Shown in pieces: positions 26,504-35,498 of a DNA stretch of 64,000 nucleotides; positions within the stretch are counted from its first letter, which is position 1, and each line of letters begins with the position of its first letter. The stretch comes from CAIYPG01 sp903864555 (GTDB lineage: Bacteria; Pseudomonadota; Gammaproteobacteria; Burkholderiales; SG8-39). The stretch covers positions 1 to 64,000 of the forward strand of contig CANJJT010000011.1 of assembly GCA_947474715.1 (NCBI GenBank), written 5' to 3'. Made by a program: the position numbers and the translations under genes. The notes under the pieces were generated by a model. That model was not told the origin of the DNA. It saw only the letters and a list, made by a program, of their open reading frames with translations, and made no database searches.

Positions 26504-27720
26504 TACAAACCCTCCTCGTTGCTCATGATCACGACCGAATGGGTGGCCAGCGGGCCGCCATGAAAGTGCGCCAGCGCCCGCTTGGCATTCCTGACCTGCT
26601 TGCCGCGGGCTTCGCCACGCAGCTGCTCGATGGCCTCGATGGCCATGTGCATGCCGTGCGGCGGCTGCCCGAAACTGAGGTAGCCGCCATTGGTATTGAA
26701 CGGCAGGCCACCATCGAAAGCGATGCCACCCTCGCGAACGAAATACTTGCCCTCGCCCTTCTTGCAAAAGCCCAGGTCTTCCAGGGCCATCATGTTGGCG
26801 AAGGTAAATGGCACGGATGTCTCGACAATGTCGATGTCGGAGGGCTTCAGCCCGGCCATTTCGTAGGCATAGTCAGCGGCCGGCTTGGCCCCGGTGGTGG
26901 TGAGATTGGGCTTCATGGACGGCTCCACTCCGGACAGGTGCATGCGGTCGGTCAGCCACTCGTGGGTGGTGGCAGCCCCGAAGCCGGTGATGTAGACCGG
27001 CTTCTGCTCGCTGCGTGCATTGTCCGCCCGCGTGATCACCACCGCGAAACCGATGCCGCCGCGATACCATGAGCTGCTGTCGAGCATCCGGATCGGCGAT
27101 GCCAGCATTTTCGATTCCAGCACGTCCTGTACCGTGATCGGGCCCTTGTCCTTCATCGCCGCATCGGGATGATGAATCGCCCAGTTGCGGTTCTCCACGG
27201 CAATGATGGCGAGATCCTCGGGTTTGATGTCGAACTCGTACATGTAGCGCTGGGCCCACTGTGCGTACAGTGCCGGCGTGGTCACGCCATAGGGAAGCTC
27301 GAACTGCAGGTCGGATTCGATGGAGGCATTCACCCGGATCATGTCCACCCACAACGGACCGGTGCAGCCGCTGCAGCACAGCGCGTAATCAACCACGCCG
27401 GCCTGAACCGCCATGGCGGCATGCGACAAGGTGCTCAGCACGCCTGCCCCGTGCGCGGTTATCTCCGTGGACACATTGGGCACGATCTTCAGTTCCTGGA
27501 CAATTCGCATGTTCCACTGCAACGCGGTATAGCCCATGGGGGCGCGGCAGGTATAAACCGCTCCCAGCTGATGCTTGTTTATGCCCGCCTTCCTGATAGC
27601 GTCCTGGCAGGCATAAAGCTGGGCCTGCAGGGAAGTGATCTTCGGGTCGTTTCTCCCCACCACTTTTGTGGCCGTGCTGATGACTGCTGCCGCATTGCGC
27701 AGCACACTCTTGCTTGCCAT
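26503..27720 (-). CDS. Thiolase-superfamily (lipid-transfer/SCP2 type) protein without the catalytic Cys
   Basis: 405 residues in the SCP2-thiolase/Ltp branch. Where classical thiolases have the acyl-accepting cysteine, the sequence reads TEITAHGAGVLSTL (residues 85-98), with no Cys. The C-terminal glycine loop GGYLSFGQPPHGMHM is present. Cys-less thiolase-fold proteins paired with DUF35 include retro-aldolases such as Ltp2, so acyl-CoA C-C cleavage by aldol chemistry is the best guess, rather than thiolysis. AAGGAGGAG precedes the ATG. Second gene of the 29922-22948 operon. Confidence 0.85.
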   Translation of the reverse strand: MASKSVLRNAAAVISTATKVVGRNDPKITSLQAQLYACQDAIRKAGINKHQLGAVYTCRAPMGYTALQWNMRIVQELKIVPNVSTEITAHGAGVLSTLSHAAMAVQAGVVDYALCCSGCTGPLWVDMIRVNASIESDLQFELPYGVTTPALYAQWAQRYMYEFDIKPEDLAIIAVENRNWAIHHPDAAMKDKGPITVQDVLESKMLASPIRMLDSSSWYRGGIGFAVVITRADNARSEQKPVYITGFGAATTHEWLTDRMHLSGVEPSMKPNLTTTGAKPAADYAYEMAGLKPSDIDIVETSVPFTFANMMALEDLGFCKKGEGKYFVREGGIAFDGGLPFNTNGGYLSFGQPPHGMHMAIEAIEQLRGEARGKQVRNAKRALAHFHGGPLATHSVVIMSNEEGL

Positions 27721-27771
27721 ATCCTGCTCCTCCTTGCCTGAAATTCTGCCCACTTTAAGCGGGTCTGGCCT

Positions 27772-29922
27772 CTATGATGAGACTGGTGGGACCTCATCCA
27801 TCCCCAGGACTGCAGCACCATCCACGACCGTGCACCCTGATCCGGCCTCGTGCACGATGACCGGGTTCAGGTCCAGCTCGGCCAGCAGTGGCCCCGCATC
27901 CAATGCAAACTGGCTGAGCGCCACCAGTGTTTCCGCCAGCGAATCGATGTCCCTCGCCATTCCACCACGAAAGGGCCCGAAAAGGGGGGCACTGCGCAAT
28001 CGCCGCAGCATGGAGCGCGCCAGATCCAGATCAATCGGCACAATTTCCGTGATGACATCCGCCAGCACTTCGCTGGTAACTCCGCCCAGGCCAACCGTGA
28101 TGGTCGGACCGAACTGCGCATCGTGACGCAGTCCTGCCAGGACTTCCAGTCCGGCTTGTGCCATGGGCTGAATCAGCGCGCCGCGCACCTTGTCGGCGCC
28201 AACCGCTATGGCAGCTGCGGCCACGACCTGGTTGAAGGCGTTGGCGGCATCTTCCGGTGCGACCCGAAGACAAACGGCACCCGCATCGGACTTGTGCAGC
28301 AGATCCGGAGACTCGGCTTTCACCGCCAATGGGCGATTGAAGCGGCGCCCCGCCGTTTCGGCCTCTTGCGCCGTCCGGGCAAGCACTTCGGGCACCACCG
28401 GAATGCCATAGCCCGCCATGAGCGCCTTCACCTCGCGCTCACTGAGTGCACTCTGCCCTGCAGCGATGGCCTCCCTCAGGGTTCGTTGCGTGGCCATGGC
28501 TCGGGGCGACAGGGGCACTGCTTCGGCCGGCAGATCATCGCCGGGCAGGGGCAGTGCCACCCGCACCAGCTGGATGGCCATCTCCACCGCACGCGACGGA
28601 TCGTCAAAGGTGGCAATGCCGGCCTTGCGCAGCGAAGTGATTCCATGCACAGGCCCGCCCATCCAAGCCGTGATCAGCGGCTTGCCACAGCGCTCCTGAA
28701 CCCGTGCCAGTCGAGGTTCTATGATTCCGACCATGCCCGGTGACAAGCCCATGAATACGAGCAGGATGTCGATGCCGGGATCGGCCGCGGTGATATCAAT
28801 GCAGGCTTCGATGGCATCAGGATCCCCGTATATCGGACCATAGTCCACCGGATTGCTCCTGCCGACAAAGTCTGGCAGCACCTTTGCCAGTGCATCCTGG
28901 GTTGCGGCAGCAAGCGGCGCGACCTCCAATCCGCCCGCTGCGCAGGCATCGGCCATCATGACACCGGCCCCCCCCGACATGCTGATGATCCCGACGCGCC
29001 GCCCGCCAGCCGGTTTCTGGCCAGGCAGGGCCACTGCCATGTCGAGCAAGGTGCGCACATGATCAACACTCAGTACGCCGGCACGGCGGAATGCCGCCTC
29101 ATAGACTTGCGCACTGCCGGCCAGCGCCCCGGTATGGGACTTGGCAGCCTGCATGCCGGCATCGGATTTGCCCACCTTGAGCACTGCCACGGTCTTGCCC
29201 GCCCGACGTGCACGACGTGCCGCCGCCACGAAGCGTCGCCCGTCGCGCACGCCTTCGATATAACCCAGGATCAGCGATATCTGCGGATCGTCGCTCAGGT
29301 ATTCAAGGAAATCCGTGAAATCGAGCACCGCCTCGTTGCCGGTGCTGATGAATTTACCGAGAGCAACACCATCGCGCTGGGCGATGGAAAACACCGCCGC
29401 CCCCATGGCGCCGCTCTGGCTGACGAATGCGACCGGTCCGGCCGTGGCCGTAAATGACCCTTCGAGCGCAGTCGTGAATGTCGCCGTGAGGCCGCTGTGC
29501 AGATCCATCAGTCCCAGGCAATTCGGCCCCAGCACGGCAATGTCGTTCTCGCGCGCCGCGGCCTCCAAAGCACGCTGAAGCGCAATGCCGGCGTTGCCTG
29601 CTTCGGCAAATCCGCTGGTGCAGATGACTGCCGCCTTGACCCCGGCCTGCCCTGCAAGCTTGAGATACTCCGGGACTGCATGGGCCGGCACCAGCAGGAT
29701 GACCAGTTCGGCCGGCTCCGGCAGGGATTGCAGATCCGGGTAGCACGTCAGGCCATCGATCTCATGATACTTGGCGTTGACGGGAAATATTTTTCCCCTG
29801 TAGCCAAACTTCTTGAGGAAAGCCAGGGACCTTCCGCCGGGTTTGCTGATGTCGGGCGTGGCCCCCAGCACTGCAACAGAGGCTGGATTAAACAGGGCAT
29901 GAATGTTTTTTTTCTGGATCAT
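27772..29922 (-). CDS. ADP-forming acyl-CoA ligase (acetate-CoA ligase family)
   Basis: 716 residues. CoA-binding domain at the N terminus (FNPASVAVLGATPD), succinyl-CoA-ligase-like domain with the phosphohistidine loop KSHTGALAG (His263), and a C-terminal ATP-grasp domain (AVKAESPDLLHKSDAGAV). It would activate a carboxylic acid to its CoA thioester with ATP, giving ADP and phosphate. No GNAT domain. Start 29922 is set by homology (MIQKKNIHALFNPAS) without a clear ribosome site; in-frame ATGs also occur at 29970 and 29991. First gene of the operon, so probably the entry step of the pathway. Confidence 0.87.
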   Translation of the reverse strand: MIQKKNIHALFNPASVAVLGATPDISKPGGRSLAFLKKFGYRGKIFPVNAKYHEIDGLTCYPDLQSLPEPAELVILLVPAHAVPEYLKLAGQAGVKAAVICTSGFAEAGNAGIALQRALEAAARENDIAVLGPNCLGLMDLHSGLTATFTTALEGSFTATAGPVAFVSQSGAMGAAVFSIAQRDGVALGKFISTGNEAVLDFTDFLEYLSDDPQISLILGYIEGVRDGRRFVAAARRARRAGKTVAVLKVGKSDAGMQAAKSHTGALAGSAQVYEAAFRRAGVLSVDHVRTLLDMAVALPGQKPAGGRRVGIISMSGGAGVMMADACAAGGLEVAPLAAATQDALAKVLPDFVGRSNPVDYGPIYGDPDAIEACIDITAADPGIDILLVFMGLSPGMVGIIEPRLARVQERCGKPLITAWMGGPVHGITSLRKAGIATFDDPSRAVEMAIQLVRVALPLPGDDLPAEAVPLSPRAMATQRTLREAIAAGQSALSEREVKALMAGYGIPVVPEVLARTAQEAETAGRRFNRPLAVKAESPDLLHKSDAGAVCLRVAPEDAANAFNQVVAAAAIAVGADKVRGALIQPMAQAGLEVLAGLRHDAQFGPTITVGLGGVTSEVLADVITEIVPIDLDLARSMLRRLRSAPLFGPFRGGMARDIDSLAETLVALSQFALDAGPLLAELDLNPVIVHEAGSGCTVVDGAAVLGMDEVPPVSS

Positions 29923-30044
29923 CGTGGTCTGGGCAGAAGACTGCTTTCTGATCTGATAGGGTCGGACCATCCATGACTGGCTCTCCCCCATAATATCGAT
30001 AATCTGGGAGGCGCTTTCATCAACAAATGCACATATGGGGTGGG

Positions 30045-30061
30045 AGAAGGATAATCCTTCT
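30045..30061. promoter_or_regulatory. 17-bp palindrome in a divergent promoter region
   Basis: AGAAGGAT and ATCCTTCT flank a central A, in the 196-base gap between the divergently transcribed acyl-CoA ligase operon and the MmgE/PrpD gene. The position and symmetry suit binding of a dimeric regulator acting on both. No regulator gene lies nearby. Confidence 0.5.
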
Positions 30062-30118
30062 ATCTGCTTCCCGTGCCACGTGCCATCATAATCATAAACA
30101 CAGCGGAGGATGGAACAC

Positions 30119-31480
30119 ATGACAATCGCAGGGGAGCTTGCAGGTTTTCTCACCAGCCACAAGTACGAAGACATCCCGCCAAGGGCGATCGATTATGCGG
30201 CGATGCTGATTTCCAGCACCGTGGCCAGTGCCTCGCTGGGCTTCACCCAGGAGTCAGCGAAAATCATGCGCACCCTGGAGTTGCAGCGCGGTGGCGTGGC
30301 TGAATCGACGCTGTGGTTCGGCGGCGGACCGAGATTGCCGGTGATTGCAGCGGCGCGCATCAATGCCCTGATGAGCGATGCAGCTGCCTCCGATGACAGC
30401 GATCTGCGCAACATCACCCATCCAGGCACCACGCTGGCGGCCTGTTCGATTGCTGTAGCGGAGAACACCGGAGCCGATGGCAAGGCGGTGCTCGCAGCCA
30501 TTGCCCTGGGCTATGAGGCTGCCGGCCGCATCAATGGCGCCGTGGTGCCCGGCCTGATCGAAAAGGGCTACCACGGCTGCGTGATAGCGATTTTTGGCGG
30601 GGCCGTTGCGGCAGGCCTGCTGCTCAAACTCAGCCAGGCACAGATGACCCATGCGCTTGCCCTGGCGGCCACCTCGGTTGCCGGCATCATGGCGGCAGCC
30701 AATACCAGCACGGCGCGCGAGCACCACGCCGGACTGGCCACCATGCTTGGCGTCAACGCGGCGCAGATGGCCAGGCTGGGCTATACCGCCGAAGACAGCA
30801 TATTCGAGCACCCAAGAGGGTTCTTTCACATCTATGGTCAGGATGCACAGGCGTCCGGACGCGTGGCGAGCGTAACTGCCGATTTCGGCAAACGCTGGGA
30901 AATCCTCACCGAAATGGCGATCAAACTGGTGCCCGGTGGCCACCCGCACCACGCCATGGCAGAGGCCGCAGCGAATGCCTCGCGCAAAGCCAATGTCGCC
31001 CCCAATGAGATTGCGGCCATCATCTGCTCGCGGCCGAATGTGCGCACGCTCACGGGGCCCCGTCATCCGACTGACCTCATTGGCATGGCCCATAGCCCGG
31101 CCTATTTTGCGGCAGCCAGCGTCGCAGATCGCGAGTTTTCCTGGGCGCATGCCTCGCCGGAGAAAATCATGGACCCGACCATAGGCCGGCTGCTGGACCT
31201 GGTGCAGGTGGGTGAGCCGCCGACGGAGAATCTGGAACGCTACAAGCAGGGGGCCACGGTAACGGTGACCACCACGGATGGCCGCAGTTTCACCGACACG
31301 GTCTATGCGCCGCGCGGATCGGCCATCAATGGCATCGACTGGGCCGATGTGGAGAAGAAGTTTCGCATTCTGTGTCCTTTCGCCGGCACATCCGTTGCGA
31401 ACATCGAGAGATGCAGCCAGGTGATACGCAATTTCAGGGAAGTCCGCAATGTGAGGGAATTGGTCGAACTCTTGGCCTAG
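30119..31480 (+). CDS. MmgE/PrpD family protein
   Basis: 453 residues, the usual length for the family that includes 2-methylcitrate dehydratase and cis-aconitate decarboxylase. Conserved traits are the helical N-terminal domain with SDAAASDDSDLRNITHPGTT (the DD-x-H region), GYEAAGRINGAV and KLVPGGHPHHAMAEA. It probably dehydrates or isomerises a hydroxy or unsaturated di/tricarboxylate. GGAGG nine bases before 30119 favours that ATG over 30110. It is divergent from the acyl-CoA ligase operon and directly followed by a Bug gene remnant. Confidence 0.88.
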   Translation: MTIAGELAGFLTSHKYEDIPPRAIDYAAMLISSTVASASLGFTQESAKIMRTLELQRGGVAESTLWFGGGPRLPVIAAARINALMSDAAASDDSDLRNITHPGTTLAACSIAVAENTGADGKAVLAAIALGYEAAGRINGAVVPGLIEKGYHGCVIAIFGGAVAAGLLLKLSQAQMTHALALAATSVAGIMAAANTSTAREHHAGLATMLGVNAAQMARLGYTAEDSIFEHPRGFFHIYGQDAQASGRVASVTADFGKRWEILTEMAIKLVPGGHPHHAMAEAAANASRKANVAPNEIAAIICSRPNVRTLTGPRHPTDLIGMAHSPAYFAAASVADREFSWAHASPEKIMDPTIGRLLDLVQVGEPPTENLERYKQGATVTVTTTDGRSFTDTVYAPRGSAINGIDWADVEKKFRILCPFAGTSVANIERCSQVIRNFREVRNVRELVELLA

Positions 31481-31484
31481 CAGG

Positions 31485-31634
31485 GCAGACCTGCGCTCCC
31501 AGGAAGTGAAGGATTACCTGGCCCAATTCGGTGCGGAGCTCATGGCGGGGACGCTGCAACAGGTCGTGCCTTCATCCGCAGTGAGACGGCCCAGTGGCGC
31601 AAGTGATGGCGAAAACCACGTCAAGCCCGAATAG
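31485..31634 (+). pseudogene. C-terminal remnant of a Bug/TctC gene
   Basis: The frame at 31485 reads LRSQEVKDYLAQFGAELMAG, very like the C terminus of the Bug protein at 22948-23943 (LRSAEVKSYLGKFGAEPM). Homology then shifts to the frame reading AFIRSETAQWRK and returns to the first frame for HVKPE and a TAG stop at 31632-31634. Two compensating frameshifts and the lack of the first roughly 280 codons mark it as a decayed gene that once followed the MmgE/PrpD gene. Bases 31635-31754 show nothing further. Confidence 0.75.
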
Positions 31635-31754
31635 TGCGAGCGGGGCGATGTAAAGCGGCCTGGCGTAACGATCGGGTGCGGCTCACGGAACGTATGAGGA
31701 GGGCAGACGGCCAGTTCCCAGATTGGGCCAGATGCCGCCGGATGTCAGTTGGAC

Positions 31755-32738
31755 TCAGTCAAGCTTGATCTTCGCCGACTGTATGACCCGCGCCCACTTG
31801 GCGTGCTCCTCACGGATATGGGCGGAAAATTCCTCAGGCGTATTCGTCGCCGGGGTGGCGCCCTGAGCAATAAGCTTCTCCCGTGTCTCCGGCGACGCCA
31901 CGCTGCGTCGCACATGCTCATTCAGCCTGTTAACTGCATCGGACGGTGTGCCGGCAGGAGCGAGCATGCCCAGCCAGGTACCGCCGGTGAATTCGGGAAA
32001 TCCGGATTCGGCAAATGTCGGGAGGTCTGGCATTTGTGGAAATCGCGTGGCGCCCAGGGATGCGATTGGTTTCAGCTTTCCGGAACGCACGTGGGTGGCG
32101 ATGCTCGCGAGCACAGTTACCATGATGGGTGTCTGTCCGCCCATGACATCCACCGAGGCGGGGCCGTCGCCCTTGTAGGGAATGTGCACGATGTCCACGC
32201 CTGCGATGCTCTTGAGCAGTTCCCCCGTGAGATGGGTCGGTCCTCCGGTTCCCGAGGATGCAAAGGAGTACTTGCCAGGCGACTTCTTCAGTACGGCGAT
32301 GAATTCCTTCACGCTTGAGGCGGGAAATGACGGTGATACCACCAGGATGCCGTCGTTTTTTACCACCAGGCTGACCGGAGCGAGGTCTTTCAGAGGGTCA
32401 TAGGGAAGCTTGCCGAAATGCGGGCTGATGGTGAGGGATCCACCCGCAGAGAACAGCAGCGTATAGCCGTCAGCCGGTGACTTGGCCACCGCGTCGGTGC
32501 CTATCGCACCGCTTGCCCCCGCGCGGTTTTCGACAAGGAAATTCTGGTTGAGCGATTTGCCCAGGTCGGCAGCCAGCAGGCGGCCTATGATGTCCGTGGC
32601 ACCGCCCGCCGGAAAGGAAACGATGATCTTCACCGGCTTGGCCGGATAGCCCTGGGCGCGGACGAAACCATGTGCAAACAGGCTGGCGGCTGCAAAGGCT
32701 GCCAGCAGTGACATCTGCGACAAACGTGAAAAGCGCAT
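31755..32738 (-). CDS. Bug/TctC-family periplasmic solute-binding protein
   Basis: 327 residues; signal ends near GFVRAQ, mature N terminus YPAKPVKIIVSFPAGGATDI, then VENRAGASGAIG and VHIPYKGDG. The start at 32738 (MRFSRLSQMS) follows a purine-rich GGGGGGAAAG. Monocistronic; divergent from the fused acyl-CoA dehydrogenase operon across a 366-base region. Confidence 0.9.
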   Translation of the reverse strand: MRFSRLSQMSLLAAFAAASLFAHGFVRAQGYPAKPVKIIVSFPAGGATDIIGRLLAADLGKSLNQNFLVENRAGASGAIGTDAVAKSPADGYTLLFSAGGSLTISPHFGKLPYDPLKDLAPVSLVVKNDGILVVSPSFPASSVKEFIAVLKKSPGKYSFASSGTGGPTHLTGELLKSIAGVDIVHIPYKGDGPASVDVMGGQTPIMVTVLASIATHVRSGKLKPIASLGATRFPQMPDLPTFAESGFPEFTGGTWLGMLAPAGTPSDAVNRLNEHVRRSVASPETREKLIAQGATPATNTPEEFSAHIREEHAKWARVIQSAKIKLD

Positions 32739-33104
32739 TATCTTTCCCCCCTCTATCCTGAACCATACAGTCTGTCGAAGCATGCGCGTGTCACTTTATG
32801 CAAGATTCCAAATTTTTCTGGACGCGCGACTGTTAAAACGATAACCGGCTGTTGAAGATGATTTTCTCGACAATTTTTTTCAAATCATACACACATACTT
32901 CATAGAGAGACTATTTTCAACAACGTCCGATTCAGAGGGCAAGGGGAATCGTATCCCCCATTATCAACACCCTGCTAACATCATCGAGCTTGTTCAAGTT
33001 CGAGCTTGTTCAAGTCAATTTACCGCAAGACCGACTATCCGGCTTGGGGTAGGGCAATGCCAGCGTGCTGGCACAATGGCCGGAAAGCTTCACTGACAAT
33101 CGAC
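32739..33104. other. AT-rich divergent regulatory region
   Basis: 366 bases between the divergent Bug gene and the fused acyl-CoA dehydrogenase gene. The stretch near 32860-32930 is markedly AT-rich against the GC-rich genes around it and probably holds promoters. A GGGGA/TCCCC hairpin (32943-32958) and a tandem 16-bp repeat follow. No gene seen. Confidence 0.5.
32984..33015 (+). promoter_or_regulatory. Perfect tandem 16-bp repeat with inverted half-sites
   Basis: TCGAGCTTGTTCAAGT occurs twice with no gap. Each unit contains CTTG-TT-CAAG, a short inverted repeat, so the pair looks like two adjacent operator sites about 90 bases upstream of the acyl-CoA dehydrogenase start. It could equally be a recent slippage duplication. 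Confidence 0.45.
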
Positions 33105-35498
33105 ATGAATACATCCAGTCCGGAAAAAAATGACAATGATCCGGAGGCCGAAACTGCCCTGATCCTGCGCAAGGGGGCCAGTGACTTCCTGGGCCGGCGA
33201 CATTCCGGCAAGCGCATACGCAGCCTGCGTGGCGCAGAACAGGGATACGAACGCGGATTCTGGAAGGACATGGCCGCGCTGGGCTGGCTGTCCGTACGCA
33301 TCGATGCGCAATCCGGCGGCCTGCAACTCGAATTCCGTCACATCGGCGCGCTTGCCGAAGAGATGGGAAGCGCGCTGCTGACTGAGCCATGGATAGCCTG
33401 CTCCTTGCTCCCGTCCGCGATCCTGCAGGGCGCAGCACCTTCGTCCTTGCGCAACACTCTCGTGCAACAGTCCATGGCGGGCGAGAGGGTGCTTGCTGTC
33501 TGTTGGCAGGAAGAACCGGACCAGATCGAGCCGGACCAGTCCCTCGGCGCTGCATTGACAGGCAAGGCTGGCGCCCTGTGTCTCTCGGGAACGAAGCGCT
33601 TCGTGGCCTCGCTGCCTGGAGCCGACGATCTGCTGGTATCAGCGCGTTTGCAGGACGAACTGGTCATCGTTCATCTGCCGCGTGACGCAGCCGGAATTTC
33701 CGTGCAGGAACACCGGCTTATCGACGGCACCTGTGCCGCCGATGTCACCTTTTCGGGCGTCCCGGTCAGTCCTGATGCAATCCTCGCCCGTGGTCCGGCG
33801 GCGCAAGCACTGCTGGAGCGCGCCCTGCTGGAGGCCACCGCGGCGGTCTGCGCCTGGCAGGTCGCCTTGTCGCGCAAGGCATTGGCCGTGACCGTTGACT
33901 ATCTGAAGACGCGGATTCAGTTCGGTCGCGTGCTGGCCAGTTTCCAGGCGCTGCAGCATCGTGTGGTGGATCTGGCCATACAGGTGCGGCGCGCCGAAGC
34001 GGCACTGGCCCGCGCCGTGGTGCATCTGGACCATGACGGCGCTGACCCCGATGGTCTCAAGGCCGTGGTGAGTGCGGCCAAGGCGTGCTGCAATGATGCG
34101 TCGCTGCTGGTCACGCGGTCCTGCATACAGTTGCATGGCGGCATGGGTTTCACCGACGAGGCCGATATCGGTTTGTATCTGCGCTCGGCCCTGCGATTTG
34201 CCGGATGGCTGGGCAGCGCCGACGCCCATCGCCGGCGCTTCATGGACCTGCGTGAGCCCGACGCAACGCCCGCCCCTCATGAGGGGCGGGCGGACGTAGT
34301 TGCCGCAGCGGCATCAGGCCTGGATGCGGGGGGTAGGCCCGATGGTGCGGGACCGGACTGCAACGCGCTTAGTGATAAGGCGTTCCGCCGCCTATTCAGG
34401 GACTGGCTGCAGTACAACTTGCCGGAAGATTACCGGCGTCCTGCCGATCGTCTGCTCGGGGCGCCCGCCATCGACTGGATGCAGTGTCTGACCCGTGGTG
34501 GCTGGCGGGCGCCGGGATGGCCGGTGCAGTACGGTGGCCTGGCCCTGTCCATACGCAAGCACGCCATCTATTACGAGGAACTGGATCGTGCCGGTGCGGC
34601 ACGCTGGATCGATCATGGCATCTGGTCGCTGGGTGACATTCTGATGCGTTTCGGCAGCGAAGCCCAGCGTGCCTACTACCTGCCACGCATACTGAGCTGC
34701 GAGCATGTGTGGGCGCAGGGCTACTCCGAGCCCAATGCCGGATCCGATCTGGCCAGCCTGCGCACCCAGGCCGTGCGTGAAGGCGACGAATGGGTGATCA
34801 ACGGCCAGAAGATCTGGACCTCGGGTGCGGCGCATGCGACTCACATCTTCCTGCTGGTGCGCACCAGCCAGGATGTGGTCAAGCAGCGCGGCATCAGCTT
34901 CCTCCTTGTCGACCTCAAGACGCCGGGCATTACCATCCGGCCCATTCGCAACCTCGCCGATGAACTGGAGTTCTGCGAAGTCTTCTTCGAGAATGTGCGC
35001 GTGCCCGTGGACAACCTGGTGGGCAAGGTCGATCAGGGCTGGACGGTGGCCAAGGGCCTGCTCGGCATGGAGCGCCTGGCCATCAGCAGTTCAAGTTTGC
35101 CGCGGCGCGCATGGGCAGCCCTGCATGCAGTGGGCGTGAGGCGGGGCATCCTGCATGAACCGGATTTCCGCCGGCGCCTCGCCCAGATGCTGCTGGAAAT
35201 CGAAATCCTGGATGCCCTGTATGACCAGGTATGCGACCGCATGGAAGCCGGCCAGGACGTAGCCTCGGACCTGTCCATACTGCGCATCCTTTCGGGGGAA
35301 CTGGTGCAGCGGGTATCGGAGGCGGCCATGGAGTGCGCGGCCGAGTTTGGCCCCATGGGTGAAATCGAGGTCGATGGCACAAGCCATGACATCAAGAAGC
35401 TCTACATGATTGCGCGTCCGGCAACCATCTACGGCGGCACCAGCGAAATCCAGCGAAACATCCTGAGCAAGCGCATGCTGGGCATGCCCGACAAATGA
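33105..35498 (+). CDS. Fused double-domain acyl-CoA dehydrogenase
   Basis: 797 residues comprising two acyl-CoA dehydrogenase modules. The N-terminal module (about 1-385) carries FGRVLASFQALQHRVVDLA and QLHGGMGFTDEADIGLYLRS but no GGTSEIQRN motif. After an Ala/Gly-rich linker, the C-terminal module (about 425-797) has SEPNAGSDLASLRTQA, VINGQKIWTSGAAHATHIFL and IYGGTSEIQRNILSKRMLG. The order matches the separate gene pair 17568-18695 then 16333-17568, so this is the fused form of that heteromer. Start at 33105 (MNTSSPEKND) is by composition; no strong ribosome site. First gene of a five-gene plus-strand operon. Confidence 0.9.
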   Translation: MNTSSPEKNDNDPEAETALILRKGASDFLGRRHSGKRIRSLRGAEQGYERGFWKDMAALGWLSVRIDAQSGGLQLEFRHIGALAEEMGSALLTEPWIACSLLPSAILQGAAPSSLRNTLVQQSMAGERVLAVCWQEEPDQIEPDQSLGAALTGKAGALCLSGTKRFVASLPGADDLLVSARLQDELVIVHLPRDAAGISVQEHRLIDGTCAADVTFSGVPVSPDAILARGPAAQALLERALLEATAAVCAWQVALSRKALAVTVDYLKTRIQFGRVLASFQALQHRVVDLAIQVRRAEAALARAVVHLDHDGADPDGLKAVVSAAKACCNDASLLVTRSCIQLHGGMGFTDEADIGLYLRSALRFAGWLGSADAHRRRFMDLREPDATPAPHEGRADVVAAAASGLDAGGRPDGAGPDCNALSDKAFRRLFRDWLQYNLPEDYRRPADRLLGAPAIDWMQCLTRGGWRAPGWPVQYGGLALSIRKHAIYYEELDRAGAARWIDHGIWSLGDILMRFGSEAQRAYYLPRILSCEHVWAQGYSEPNAGSDLASLRTQAVREGDEWVINGQKIWTSGAAHATHIFLLVRTSQDVVKQRGISFLLVDLKTPGITIRPIRNLADELEFCEVFFENVRVPVDNLVGKVDQGWTVAKGLLGMERLAISSSSLPRRAWAALHAVGVRRGILHEPDFRRRLAQMLLEIEILDALYDQVCDRMEAGQDVASDLSILRILSGELVQRVSEAAMECAAEFGPMGEIEVDGTSHDIKKLYMIARPATIYGGTSEIQRNILSKRMLGMPDK

